A stretch of 32,204 nt of DNA from JALXCH01 sp964495805 (GCA_964495805.1 CAZBWV010000056.1:1-32204), one strand, 5' to 3'. Shown: positions 8,375 through 17,048, numbered from the stretch's first letter. Notes: generated by a model from the letters alone, not told the origin. Numbers and translations are program-made.

Positions 8375-9088
8375 ATGTTGCGGCTTTTCATCTTTATTCC
8401 GGTATTGATTCTGGATACGGTGATTCATGCCGCTATTGTGATGGTGAGCGGGCTATTTAACCCGTACTCCCGGTTCAACTCAGCGCTAATGCGCTCCTGG
8501 GCGCGGATTATTTTGTTTGCCGCCGGGGTGCGTTTAACTGTGGAGGGCAAAGAGAACATCCAGCCAGACACTTCCTACATTGTGGTGGGAAACCACCAGA
8601 GCCATATGGACATTCCCGTACTGATTGCTGCCCTTCCTCTGCCCATTCGCATTATTTCTAAAAAGGAGCTGTTTAAAATTCCCGTATTTGGTTGGGGGAT
8701 GCGAGCAGTGGGAATATTGGAGATTGACCGCTCCAACCGCAAACAGGCGATCGAAACACTAAATCGGGCGGCAGAGATTATCCGCCAGCACCATCTCTCC
8801 ATTTTAGCCTTTCCGGAGGGAACACGCAGTCCCGATGGCAAAATCCACCCCTTTAAAAAGGGGCCCATCATTCTGGCCATCAACACCAAAATTTCTATTC
8901 TTCCGGTTACTGTGAGCGGAACGTACCGGATTCTTCCCAAAAAATCGCTTAAATTGCGTTCGGGACGGGTGAAAGTGGTTATTCATCCACCATACCGGAC
9001 GGAGCAATTAACCCTGCCAGATCGTCACCGCGTGGTGCAGGAGATACACGACATTGTCGCAAGCAAATTCGAGGAAAATTATGGATGA
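8375..9088 (+). CDS. plsC: 1-acyl-sn-glycerol-3-phosphate acyltransferase
   Basis: Acylates lysophosphatidic acid to phosphatidic acid at the cytoplasmic membrane. 237 residues. A hydrophobic N-terminal helix (about 5-25) is followed by the catalytic HX4D motif (His74-Asp79 in NHQSHMD) and the glycerol-phosphate-binding FPEGTRS (146-152). Both are canonical. The ATG lies 4 nt after the serS stop and the 3' end overlaps upp by 8 nt. Other lysophospholipid acyltransferases share the fold, so specificity for lysophosphatidate is by family, not shown here. Confidence 0.9.
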   Translation: MLRLFIFIPVLILDTVIHAAIVMVSGLFNPYSRFNSALMRSWARIILFAAGVRLTVEGKENIQPDTSYIVVGNHQSHMDIPVLIAALPLPIRIISKKELFKIPVFGWGMRAVGILEIDRSNRKQAIETLNRAAEIIRQHHLSILAFPEGTRSPDGKIHPFKKGPIILAINTKISILPVTVSGTYRILPKKSLKLRSGRVKVVIHPPYRTEQLTLPDRHRVVQEIHDIVASKFEENYG

Positions 9089-9713
9089 ACATCCCAATCT
9101 GATTGTTTTTGACCACCCGCTGCTCAAGGACAAAATCACCAAGATGCGCGAACGCAGCACGCCCCCGCACATTTTCCGGCGACTGCTCAAAGAAATTGCA
9201 GCACTGATGACTTATGAAGTATGCCGCCATTTCGAAACGGTGGAACAACCGGTGGAAACACCGTTAGAAAAAACCACCGGGCAAATCCTGAAGCGGGAAA
9301 TTACGATTGTACCCATTTTACGAGCCGGACTGGGAATGATTGAAGGCGTTATCTCCATCATTCCGGAAGCACGAGTAGGTATGCTGGGACTTTACCGGGA
9401 CGAAAAGACGTTGCAACCGGTGGATTACTACATCAACTTGCCGGAGGGGCTGGAAAAGATGGAGGTGATTTTGGTAGATCCCATGCTGGCCACCGGAGGA
9501 AGTGCAGTAGCCGCTGCCGATACCCTGCGACGTTACGGTGCCAGACGATTAACCATGATGGCACTGATTGCCGCTCCCGAGGGAGTACGTCTGATGCAGC
9601 AACATCATCCGGATGTGAAAGTGTACACAGCTGTTCTGGATCGGGAGCTGAACGAAAAAGGTTACATCTTACCCGGCCTGGGCGATGCCGGTGATCGCTG
9701 CTTCGGCACCTGA
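9081..9713 (+). CDS. upp: Uracil phosphoribosyltransferase
   Basis: Salvages uracil: uracil plus PRPP gives UMP. 210 residues from the ATG at 9081, preceded by GAGGAAAAT, matching the usual ~208. The frame is open further upstream inside plsC, but that part is not UPRT-like. The PRPP-binding loop is DPMLATGGSA, and the uracil-binding C-terminal PGLGDAGDRCFGT is complete. It overlaps the plsC stop by 8 nt. Past the stop, ACCGG (9740-9744) and CCGGT (9765-9769) can pair around an AAAAG/CTTTT inner stem. With no U-tract, I do not call this a terminator. Confidence 0.96.
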   Translation: MDEHPNLIVFDHPLLKDKITKMRERSTPPHIFRRLLKEIAALMTYEVCRHFETVEQPVETPLEKTTGQILKREITIVPILRAGLGMIEGVISIIPEARVGMLGLYRDEKTLQPVDYYINLPEGLEKMEVILVDPMLATGGSAVAAADTLRRYGARRLTMMALIAAPEGVRLMQQHHPDVKVYTAVLDRELNEKGYILPGLGDAGDRCFGT

Positions 9714-9861
9714 ACAATAATTTCATGAATCAAGGCATTACCGGAGAAAAGCGGCTCTTTTACACCGGTCTGGTAAGTTTCGGAAAACATCTGCTCCGAT
9801 TCTGTTCTCGGGGGATTTCTGTATGTGGTTTCATTCATTTGTTATTTTTAGGGGGATGATT

Positions 9862-10719
9862 ATGCAACGGATTTATCTCTGGATCAGTTTTTTTCTTCTT
9901 CTCATTTTTTCCTGTACGCAGTTGCGGAAAACCGCCGTACAGGAACCCAGGGTGCATCTGGAAACGGTAAATCTAAAAACCAGCTCGTTTTCCACTCTGA
10001 ATCTGGGATTTCTCTTTTCCATCGAAAATCCCAATCCTTTTGGCATCCATGTTCGCAGCTGGAATTATGATTTGATAGTGGAGGGTCATCCGTTTTTAAA
10101 AGGTGGCGAAAACCGGGTAGTCAACATTTCTGCCGATGCCACCTCGCAGGTGGAAATCCCGCTGGAGATTTCCTTCCCGCAATTGTTCGACATGTGGAGA
10201 AGTCTTCAGAATGTGGACAGTGCACGGTACGAACTGAAAACGGTATTTCGAGTGGAATTACCGGTGGTGGGCAGCATGGAAATTCCCGTGCAAAAACGGG
10301 GTGTTTTTCCGGTGATTCGCATTCCATCGGTACGTTTTGTGGGAATCCGCATCAAGCAGTGGAATTTTAGCGGTGCAGACGTGAACCTATTGGTGGAAGT
10401 GAAAAATCCCAATCCGTTCGGATTTTCTCTGAGTCAGCTCAACTACCAGCTTCAGCTGAATAATTTATCGCCAGCGGTGGGGAATCTGAATGACCCAATC
10501 CACCTCTCCTCGCACAAGAAACAGACCATTGCGCTGCCACTGCATCTGGACTTCAAACAATTAGGCAGTGCTGTGCTTTCGTTTTTACGGGGACATCAAT
10601 CCATGGAATACAAACTGAGCGGTGGAGCGGACGTTACCGCCGATCTCCCGTTCCTGAAACCTTTTCATCTACCATTTCAGCTTAAAGGAAACACCGACGG
10701 TTTAGTTATAAAAAAATAG
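9862..10719 (+). CDS. Lipoprotein with two LEA type 2 (WHy-like) domains
   Basis: 285 residues. The signal peptide ends in LIFSC, with Cys18 as the probable lipidated residue. Two copies of the LEA_2/WHy beta domain follow: each has the hallmark NPNPFG (residues about 51-56 and about 180-185), about 130 residues apart, followed by alternating hydrophobic strands. In bacteria such lipoproteins are envelope-located and often stress-associated, but no molecular function is known. GGGGG lies 6 nt before the chosen ATG; an in-frame ATG two codons upstream (9856) overlaps the SD. It converges on the membrane-protein gene at 10751 with only 31 nt between them. Confidence 0.82.
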   Translation: MQRIYLWISFFLLLIFSCTQLRKTAVQEPRVHLETVNLKTSSFSTLNLGFLFSIENPNPFGIHVRSWNYDLIVEGHPFLKGGENRVVNISADATSQVEIPLEISFPQLFDMWRSLQNVDSARYELKTVFRVELPVVGSMEIPVQKRGVFPVIRIPSVRFVGIRIKQWNFSGADVNLLVEVKNPNPFGFSLSQLNYQLQLNNLSPAVGNLNDPIHLSSHKKQTIALPLHLDFKQLGSAVLSFLRGHQSMEYKLSGGADVTADLPFLKPFHLPFQLKGNTDGLVIKK

Positions 10720-10750
10720 AACTGGCAGGGTAAACCCATCCCCGATATAT

Positions 10751-11617
10751 TTATTCGGTCACCGGTTTCCGCTCCATTACATACATGAGAGCGGCAAAGC
10801 GGGAGTATTTTAACCACAACTTCCCGAAAATCAGAGCCTGGACAAATAGTAGGGTAAGCAGGTTCCAGAGCATGCGATGATCGGGGAGTTTCAGGATGAG
10901 GAAATTCCCCACCAGCACGAATAAAAGAAAACCAATTCCCAGTACACCGTACATTGCCAGCAACAGCAGGAAATGCCGCCAAACATAGCGAATTCCCATT
11001 CCCAGGGCGGTGCGCACCCGGGTCAGGTTTTGTTCCACCAGAAAAATCTGGCTCAGGTCCAGAATCATGAGCCCCACAGTTAAAAAGAACCCGTAGATCA
11101 TTATCATACCGCTCACGGCGACGAGAAAGGTGGGTTCAACGGGTGAGGAAGCAATCCAGAATATAAACGGGAGCGAAGGAAGCAATGCAGTAACCGCCAG
11201 AGCCAGAAAAAGCACAATACCCAGAAGTCCCAGCCGCAGCATTCGACCGGCAAACTGGCCCGAGGTGCTCAGGAATTCGGGCAACCGGAACGATTCCCGG
11301 TGCCGAAACGCAGCGATGATTCCGGCGACAAGAAAAAACATGAGCAGGGAGTACAACAGATTTCCCACCGAAAGAGCTTTCTGGGCTGCTGCGACTCCGT
11401 TTTTCATATAATAGTAAAATTCTGCGTAATATGTGTAGATGGAGCGTTTTGCTAAAATATCGGTAACCAGACTATGCCGGAAAAACTGCTGAAACTGTTT
11501 GAAATACGGACTCAGGAACAGCACCGCCCAGAAGAAATTTAGTGCCCATAAAAAGAAAAAAATGTTTCGCTTTTTCCACCCCTGCCCGATTCCCTGTTGA
11601 AGCGCACGAAAAATCAT
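10751..11617 (-). CDS. Polytopic membrane protein of unknown function
   Basis: About 288 residues with around six predicted membrane segments (near 20-40, 85-105, 130-155, 165-190, 215-240, 250-275) and basic N- and C-termini. There are no recognisable catalytic motifs. The general pattern (paired helices, 'GMGIRYVWRH' amphipathic linker) recalls DUF4013-like or glycerophosphodiester-associated membrane domains, but I cannot assign it. The start is ambiguous: ATG at 11617 or an in-frame TTG at 11623, the latter better placed behind AAAGGA. It is monocistronic between convergent and co-directional neighbours. Confidence 0.7.
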   Translation of the reverse strand: MIFRALQQGIGQGWKKRNIFFFLWALNFFWAVLFLSPYFKQFQQFFRHSLVTDILAKRSIYTYYAEFYYYMKNGVAAAQKALSVGNLLYSLLMFFLVAGIIAAFRHRESFRLPEFLSTSGQFAGRMLRLGLLGIVLFLALAVTALLPSLPFIFWIASSPVEPTFLVAVSGMIMIYGFFLTVGLMILDLSQIFLVEQNLTRVRTALGMGIRYVWRHFLLLLAMYGVLGIGFLLFVLVGNFLILKLPDHRMLWNLLTLLFVQALIFGKLWLKYSRFAALMYVMERKPVTE

Positions 11618-11719
11618 TCTCAATTCATCCTTTCCGATTTCAATTTTAAGTTAGCCATCATTTAAAAATCTGCACATTCCCTGTGCATCCACCCTGTTCC
11701 CGCCTTTGTGAGGGTAATT

Positions 11720-13606
11720 TTAGAATAGATAGAAACCACTCAGTATTTGTTGTAGCAATCCCACCGATTTCACCCAGTGCCGGAAAAAAGCGGCCCGGTT
11801 GGGTTGCAGCGTGTAGGAATTGTTGCTCCAGTTCACATCCAGCCAGACCTTTTGTTGCGGGTCCACTGTAGCAGCGATGACCCTGGCATCGGGACGTCGG
11901 TAGCGAAAGATACGATAGCGTTCGCGTCCGTCCCAGGTTTCCTGCAGTGTGTCCCCGCTGGAAAACACAACCTGAACCTTCTGCGGAAAAATAAACTCTC
12001 CATTCCGGCGCACCACGACCTCGGATTGCACCACCGAGGAATCCGAAGTAATTGAAACCTTTTTCTCACGGATGCGAGAGACCTGGTAATCCAGCACCCG
12101 GGTGGTAAACAATGCCTGTTCAAGGAGCCAATCTACCTCTTTCGGGGCAACATCCCGTACTACCTGGAGGAAATCCGGGGTATGGGGATGTCGAAATTTC
12201 CAGCGCCGAACGTATTCCCGAAGTACCCGATTCATGGTTTCCGTGCCTAAATATCCTTCCAGCGTTTTCAGAAAGAGGGTGGACTTGTCGTACGCATAAG
12301 TCCCGTATCCGCCCAAACGAAACTCCCAGGCCGGTTTGACAATGATGTCTGTGTTCGGGTAACGCATGTAACTTTTCTTGTGCTCATCATAATCGCCTGC
12401 CTGCACGCCGAACAGACTGAACAGGCTGGTGTGCACCCCGTAATATTTTTCCATGATTTTATTGGTCATGTAGCTGGTAAATCCTTCATCCAGCCAGGGT
12501 TCTTCGAACTCGTTGCTGGCCAGCATTCCATAAAAATACTGGTGACAGAATTCATGCACCGTAACTCCTTCGGGAAACAGACGGAACGTTTCCGGGAAAA
12601 AAGCGATGCTTCCGCAGGTGATAAAGCACGGATATTCCATACCCATAGCCGCCCCGGCGTACATGGGCGGATCCACCAGGGTCAGGTTGGGATATGGGTA
12701 AGGAAATAGCACCTGTGCGGTGTACTCCAGCGCATGGGTAATGGATTGGAAGTAGCGTTCCACCTGAGCATGATGCTCGGGTGCGTAGAGCAAAGTGACT
12801 GTGGTACCTTCCACCTGCCGTGTTTGTTTGCGGTATCCGGGCCAGGCAGTCAGGGCGAAGTCATGTACATCCTCCGCCCAAAAGGTGAGCGTTTTCAGGG
12901 AATCCCCCTTTTCCTCTCGAATAAGCACGCCGGTGGCACCAACCACATATTCAGGGGGTAACGTAATCCGAACCTGGTACGTCCCAAAATCCGCATAAAA
13001 CTCCGAGTTCGCATGAAACTGATGGCAGTTCCAGCCGTCTTCTTCCAGCACACCAATTTTGGGGAACCACTGCCCCAGCAGGAAAAAATCCTTCATATAG
13101 CCGGTTCGAGCAATGATTCTGGGCAGTTTCTCCCGGAATTCGATTCGTAATTGAACCGAATCGCCCGGCTGGACGGGCTCGGGCAGATTCACCCGGATGA
13201 CTGTGGAGTCGTGCACATTTTCATCATCCGGTTGAACAAACCGAATGGAATCCAGCAGTGAACGACCATCGGCAAGCTGGATGTTCATAATGTCGATGCC
13301 GCCCAGCTTTTCGGGATCGACCCGGCCAAATCGTTTGTGGCGCAAATTGCGCTCGCTCAGGAAGGTGGAATTCAGATTACGGAAAGCATTCATATAAAGA
13401 TGAAACGGGAGGAACTCAACAGACTGCCGGGATGTATTTCGCCATACCAGCACTTCCGTACCGGTGACCACCTTCTCGCGGGTATCCAGTTGAATATCGA
13501 TGCGGTAATCGACCACCCGCCGGGATAACGGTTGAGGAAAAATATCCTGAGCCGCTCCCACCTGCCCTAACAGCAAACCAAGCAATACGAAAATCATTCG
13601 TTTCAT
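11720..13606 (-). CDS. M1-family metallopeptidase, exported
   Basis: Zinc aminopeptidase-like protein of 628 residues with a cleavable signal peptide (about 1-19, ending AAQ). The N-terminal beta saddle (about 30-220) precedes a thermolysin-like domain. The exopeptidase signature is a GAMEN variant, AMGMEYP (320-326). The zinc site is HEFCH (His351, His355, catalytic Glu352) followed by exactly 18 residues to Glu374. Tyr436 or a nearby Tyr probably completes the site. The protein is shorter than classical aminopeptidase N and lacks its large helical C-terminal domain, as is common for exported M1 proteins of Bacteroidota-like bacteria. A GAGG lies about 8 nt before the ATG. It probably processes peptides in the periplasm. 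Confidence 0.9.
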   Translation of the reverse strand: MKRMIFVLLGLLLGQVGAAQDIFPQPLSRRVVDYRIDIQLDTREKVVTGTEVLVWRNTSRQSVEFLPFHLYMNAFRNLNSTFLSERNLRHKRFGRVDPEKLGGIDIMNIQLADGRSLLDSIRFVQPDDENVHDSTVIRVNLPEPVQPGDSVQLRIEFREKLPRIIARTGYMKDFFLLGQWFPKIGVLEEDGWNCHQFHANSEFYADFGTYQVRITLPPEYVVGATGVLIREEKGDSLKTLTFWAEDVHDFALTAWPGYRKQTRQVEGTTVTLLYAPEHHAQVERYFQSITHALEYTAQVLFPYPYPNLTLVDPPMYAGAAMGMEYPCFITCGSIAFFPETFRLFPEGVTVHEFCHQYFYGMLASNEFEEPWLDEGFTSYMTNKIMEKYYGVHTSLFSLFGVQAGDYDEHKKSYMRYPNTDIIVKPAWEFRLGGYGTYAYDKSTLFLKTLEGYLGTETMNRVLREYVRRWKFRHPHTPDFLQVVRDVAPKEVDWLLEQALFTTRVLDYQVSRIREKKVSITSDSSVVQSEVVVRRNGEFIFPQKVQVVFSSGDTLQETWDGRERYRIFRYRRPDARVIAATVDPQQKVWLDVNWSNNSYTLQPNRAAFFRHWVKSVGLLQQILSGFYLF

Positions 13607-13663
13607 AGAAAATGCCTCACTCGACTATGGTGAAGGAACATGGATTCCCGTTTTCATGGCTAA

Positions 13664-13707
13664 AGTCCCGGAAATTTTCTCTTTTTTAGAAGAGGCACAT
13701 CGGGACT
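13664..13707 (-). terminator. Possible terminator of the GGDEF gene
   Basis: AGTCCCG (13664-13670) and CGGGACT (13701-13707) form a perfect 7-bp outer stem, with an inner CTCTT/AAGAG pairing. It begins 18 nt past the stop of the minus-strand GGDEF gene. Only three U follow it, so termination strength is doubtful. Confidence 0.4.
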
Positions 13708-13724
13708 GCCGTCTCATTGCTTCC

Positions 13725-15422
13725 TTATACGGAAAAAGCGACCACCCGGTTGCGTCCTTCTCGTTTTGCCCGATAAAGGGCCAGATCAGCCTTGCGAATC
13801 AGCACTTCGACATTTTCGCCATCTTCGGGATAGGTAGCAATCCCCAGGCTGATGGTCAGTTTTTTCCCGGGCAGCTTGTATTTATTCGGGAATTCATAAT
13901 TTTCGACAAGTTGACGGAGTTTGGTGGCGAGCTTTAATGCTTCGGATTTGTTTAGTTCGGGTGAGATGATGACAAATTCCTCCCCACCGTAGCGGGCTAC
14001 AATATCGCTGGAACGGGTGTTGTCTCGCATCACTTCAGCCAGTTGCTGCAACACCCGATCCCCGGCCTGGTGACCAAAGGTATCGTTATATCGCTTAAAG
14101 AAATCGATATCAATCATAATTACCGAAAAATGCGATTGATGTCGACGGGCACGACTCAATTCATGTTTCAATTGATGATAAAAAAAGCGGTAGTTAAATA
14201 AATTGGTCAACGGATCGGTAATAGCTTCCCGTTCGGCTCGTACAAACAGAAACTGTAGTTCATCCATCAACAACAGATTCTGATAAATATAGCTGGCAGT
14301 GCGGAAAATGGTTTCCAGAAAGCGATATTCAAAAGGGGCAATGTGCCTCCGGGAATGGTAATTGTCGATGTAGATAAACCCTCCCCGGTAAAAGTTTTCG
14401 CTGGAAAAATACTCTTTCATGTTTTCCAGGATCAATTCCCGATCGTACCCTTCCTGATCCTTTAACCGGGGAATGATGGATTCCAGGTAAGGTAATACAT
14501 GTTCCTGAAGATTCTCCGTTTTAGAGGGATCCAGTGTGGTACCCAGGTATCCGAAAATAAATTCGGAAATCTGAAGCTGCTGAAGTTTCTTCCGCAAATC
14601 TCCGTTTTTAACCCGGGTAATATCGCGCACCAGAATCACCTGGCGATTCCGGAACATCTCCTTAAAAAAGGGGTGATCAAACGGATGGGAGAAATAATTC
14701 CACTCTTCCAGCGGAACACCAATGGCGTAGTGAATTTTCATCTGGTACAGATCCGGGTCCACATCGATGAATACACAGCGGTCGTATTGAAATTTTTCCC
14801 AGATTTCGTCCACCAACAGTTTTTTCAATCGGTTGGGATTGGCGCAAGCCTGCAAACGAGAAATGATTTCCAGCGCTTTTTCCAGGTAGGAATTGTAATC
14901 TTTCAATCGACGGGAGGTCTCTTCCAGCTTTCGATTGGTTTTCTCCAGCTCTTCCACTTTTGCAGCCAGATGATCCACCAATTTGGCTTCGTAGCGAGTG
15001 CGAATCTCTTCCTTTTCCCGTTCCGGAAGGGTTTCCCGTGCTCCCCGTAAAAATTCCAGAATCTGATGAGGCAAAGCCGCCGGATCGATGGGTTTGGTCA
15101 GATAACCATCACAACCGGCGACCAGGGTAATTTCCCGTGCCAGTTCATCCTTCATGGCGGTAAGCGCCACCACCACAATATCCTTGAGTTCCGGGGTATT
15201 CTTGATTTTGGTGGTTAGCTCATCTCCCCGAATATCAGGCAGATTGATGTCCATTAAAATAACATCCGGCTTTTCCTGAAACGCCAACTTTAATCCGCCC
15301 ATGCCTGTGTCGGCTTCCAGAAATTCAAAGGGTGGGTGAGCCAGAATTTTTCGAACTAATAACCGTGAACTCGGATCATCTTCAATATATAGAATTTTCA
15401 CTTTTTTTCGCTTGCTCTCCAT
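13725..15422 (-). CDS. Response regulator-type diguanylate cyclase (REC-coiled coil-GAF-GGDEF)
   Basis: 565 residues, cytoplasmic, no membrane segment. The REC domain (8-125) has acidic Asp15/Asp16, phospho-acceptor Asp58, Thr88 and Lys110. A coiled coil (about 135-185) leads to a GAF-like domain (about 190-330). The GGDEF domain (about 400-565) has an intact GGEEF at 479-483 and the inhibitory I-site RSSD at 470-473, five residues before it. So it should make cyclic di-GMP from GTP under phospho-control with product feedback. No kinase or PilZ/EAL protein is nearby. There is no SD; a perfect extended -10 lies 3 nt before the ATG, suggesting a leaderless mRNA. Confidence 0.93.
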   Translation of the reverse strand: MESKRKKVKILYIEDDPSSRLLVRKILAHPPFEFLEADTGMGGLKLAFQEKPDVILMDINLPDIRGDELTTKIKNTPELKDIVVVALTAMKDELAREITLVAGCDGYLTKPIDPAALPHQILEFLRGARETLPEREKEEIRTRYEAKLVDHLAAKVEELEKTNRKLEETSRRLKDYNSYLEKALEIISRLQACANPNRLKKLLVDEIWEKFQYDRCVFIDVDPDLYQMKIHYAIGVPLEEWNYFSHPFDHPFFKEMFRNRQVILVRDITRVKNGDLRKKLQQLQISEFIFGYLGTTLDPSKTENLQEHVLPYLESIIPRLKDQEGYDRELILENMKEYFSSENFYRGGFIYIDNYHSRRHIAPFEYRFLETIFRTASYIYQNLLLMDELQFLFVRAEREAITDPLTNLFNYRFFYHQLKHELSRARRHQSHFSVIMIDIDFFKRYNDTFGHQAGDRVLQQLAEVMRDNTRSSDIVARYGGEEFVIISPELNKSEALKLATKLRQLVENYEFPNKYKLPGKKLTISLGIATYPEDGENVEVLIRKADLALYRAKREGRNRVVAFSV

Positions 15423-15425
15423 TGA

Positions 15426-15434
15426 ATTATATCA
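15426..15434 (-). promoter_or_regulatory. Extended -10 promoter giving a leaderless GGDEF transcript
   Basis: On the minus strand TGATATAAT is a perfect extended -10 (TGnTATAAT). Only TCA separates it from the ATG at 15422, so transcription should begin within a few bases of the start codon. No good -35 is visible, which the extended -10 can offset. This explains the missing SD. Confidence 0.55.
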
Positions 15435-15570
15435 TCCAGATATTTTTAAAATAAAGTGAAATTTATTTTTACCCCAAAATTGCCGTAAAATATAGAATTT
15501 TTTGTTCAAATATGCAAGATGGATTTCCACCCTTTTTTGATCCTCTTTTTAACCTGCTTCCGAGAAAGGT

Positions 15571-15598
15571 TTCACAAAAAATATTTTATTTGTATCCT
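15571..15598 (+). promoter_or_regulatory. Sigma-70-type promoter of the YitT-family gene
   Basis: TTCACA (15571-15576, five of six matches), 16-bp A/T spacer, TATCCT (15593-15598). The predicted start near 15605 gives a leader of about 50 nt to the ATG at 15654. Confidence 0.45.
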
Positions 15599-15653
15599 TA
15601 CACCGGCAGGAACATCAAACATCGGATTTTGAATAACTTGCGGGTATATCGAG

Positions 15654-16586
15654 ATGGGAAAGATACTGAAAAAAATACCGTTTGTGGATTACGTTCTGAT
15701 TACCTTTGGTGCTGCGATTATGGCGCTGGGAATCGGTGTATTCCTGGTGGATGCACAGGTGGTTCCGGGCGGTGTCAGTGGTCTTTCCATGGCTATCCAT
15801 TACCTCTCTAACAACACTATTCCCGTTGGTATTATGATGTGGTTACTGAACATTCCGCTCTATTTCTGGGGCGTGAAGGAACTGGGCAAGCGATTCGGTG
15901 CCCGCACTTTTTATGGGTTTACGATAAACTCTTTTTTCATCGACCTTTTCCGGGGCGATGTACCCGGATTCTCCCATATTCGTTTACAGGATACTGACAC
16001 GGTTCGGGATTTATTCCAGCACGACTTCCTGTTTCTTATTTTGATCGGTGCAGTCCTGCTGGGGGTAGGTCTGGGAATCATTTTCAAGTTCAAGGGTTCC
16101 ACTGCAGGATCAGACATCCTTGCAGCGATTCTGCAAAAGCGCTTCGGGATTAAACCCGGCCAGGCAATCATGATGATCGATTTCTTTGTCATCTCCTTCG
16201 CCGGGGTAGTCATCCATTACAAACATCTGTCCAATTCCCGTCCCGCCATGTCTTTAACGTTGTATGCCTTTTTCCTGCTTTTTGTGTCCAGTAAGCTGGT
16301 GGATATTATTCTGGATGGTTTTGATTATGCCCGGGCTGCTTACATTATTTCCGATAAATACGAGGAGATTGCCCGCTCCATCATGAACCGACTGAGCCGG
16401 GGAGCGACTGCCCTGAAAGCGCGAGGTCTGTACAAAAACATCGAGCGAGATGTTATTATGACCGTGGTAACCCGTAAAGAAATTGGTGAACTGACTGATA
16501 TTATAGAAGAGATGGATCCCGACGCTTTTGTAATTATCACCGATGTGCACGAAGTATTGGGTAAAGGTTTTCGAAGACGCATCTAA
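15654..16586 (+). CDS. YitT family (DUF161/DUF2179) membrane protein
   Basis: 310 residues. The N-terminal half (about 10-220) has five or six membrane segments with the family features PGGVSGLSM and KGSTAGSDILA. The C-terminal cytoplasmic DUF2179 domain (about 225-305) contains RDVIMTVVTRKEIGEL and ends in VHEVLGKGF. The family is widespread and probably transports an unknown solute; DUF2179 is thought to bind a regulatory ligand. Length and domain order are typical. It has its own promoter and is followed by the noncoding regulatory region of the sigma-54 island. Nothing links it functionally to that island. Confidence 0.9.
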   Translation: MGKILKKIPFVDYVLITFGAAIMALGIGVFLVDAQVVPGGVSGLSMAIHYLSNNTIPVGIMMWLLNIPLYFWGVKELGKRFGARTFYGFTINSFFIDLFRGDVPGFSHIRLQDTDTVRDLFQHDFLFLILIGAVLLGVGLGIIFKFKGSTAGSDILAAILQKRFGIKPGQAIMMIDFFVISFAGVVIHYKHLSNSRPAMSLTLYAFFLLFVSSKLVDIILDGFDYARAAYIISDKYEEIARSIMNRLSRGATALKARGLYKNIERDVIMTVVTRKEIGELTDIIEEMDPDAFVIITDVHEVLGKGFRRRI

Positions 16587-16618
16587 AAGATTATTTGAAT
16601 CGGAAGGAAGTTCAGGTT

Positions 16619-16709
16619 TTCGACAAAGTACAACAAAACATTTAAAAACCATTTAGAAAGGATACAAAATTTCGACAATGAATTACACAAAAATGATTAA
16701 AATTCGACA
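16619..16709 (+). promoter_or_regulatory. Three TTCGACA direct repeats, putative enhancer array
   Basis: TTCGACA occurs at 16619-16625, 16671-16677 and 16703-16709. The spacings are 52 and 32 bp, close to five and three turns of B-DNA, so all three would face the same side. They lie about 100-190 bp upstream of the -24/-12 promoter at 16807, the usual place for activator sites of NtrC-type proteins. The repeats are not obvious dyads, which counts against classic Fis-type HTH sites. Confidence 0.45.
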
Positions 16710-16806
16710 TTTTTTTGACCAATATCACACAGTATCGCTTTGAATACAACCACATCTCCATAAATAACAAATAGTTACAGATTTTTTCAAAAACATGGAA
16801 CTTTGC

Positions 16807-16822
16807 TGGCATAATAATTGTA
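16807..16822 (+). promoter_or_regulatory. Sigma-54 (-24/-12) promoter P1
   Basis: TGGCATAATAATTGTA matches the RpoN consensus TGGCACG-N4-TTGCA: GG and TTG are intact at exact spacing, with C to T at the third -12 base. The predicted start is near 16833, about 60 nt before the 18-codon ORF. The neighbouring gene encodes a sigma-54 activator. Confidence 0.65.
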
Positions 16823-16894
16823 TTTATGACTCTGAACACAGGATTTGCCATTTGGTTTCGGCAAATTCAAAACAAATAAAGGGAGGACTTGACC

Positions 16895-16951
16895 ATGAAA
16901 GTCAAAGTCAAAGTGAAAATGAAAATCAAACGCTATCAGGGGAACGAGTAA
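16895..16951 (+). CDS. 18-residue Lys/Val-rich peptide ORF under a sigma-54 promoter
   Basis: ATG at 16895 follows a strong SD, GGGAGG (16881-16886), at good spacing. The product would be MKVKVKVKMKIKRYQGNE, ending in TAA. Strict Lys/hydrophobic alternation suggests a cationic amphipathic beta strand with a polar tail. No family is recognised. It is the only ORF between sigma-54 promoter P1 and the terminator at 17018-17048, so the transcript is about 215 nt. It could be a secreted or toxic peptide, a precursor, a leader, or a chance ORF within a small RNA. No export signal, maturase or transporter is adjacent. Confidence 0.5.
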   Translation: MKVKVKVKMKIKRYQGNE

Positions 16952-17017
16952 CACGGGAGAAATGAAATCCAATCCTTCCCGGGTATGCGCGAGAACAATT
17001 GGTTCTAAAATAAGAAA

Positions 17018-17048
17018 ATCCGACATCGAGATGATGTCGGATTTTTTT
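17018..17048 (+). terminator. Rho-independent terminator of the P1 transcript
   Basis: A perfect 10-bp stem, ATCCGACATC (17018-17027) with GATGTCGGAT (17033-17042), is extendable by A-T pairs. It has a 5-nt loop and is followed by a run of seven T. It closes the transcript from the promoter at 16807 before the activator gene and also insulates that gene from yitT read-through. Confidence 0.9.

Noticed and set aside
9725..9859. A 44-codon plus-strand frame between upp and the LEA lipoprotein
   Set aside because: No SD, and the residue pattern is not protein-like. The frame ends inside the SD region of the next gene.
14499..15050. A 183-codon plus-strand frame antisense to the GGDEF gene
   Set aside because: Antisense shadow; composition is the complement of the coiled-coil and GAF coding sequence, with no SD.
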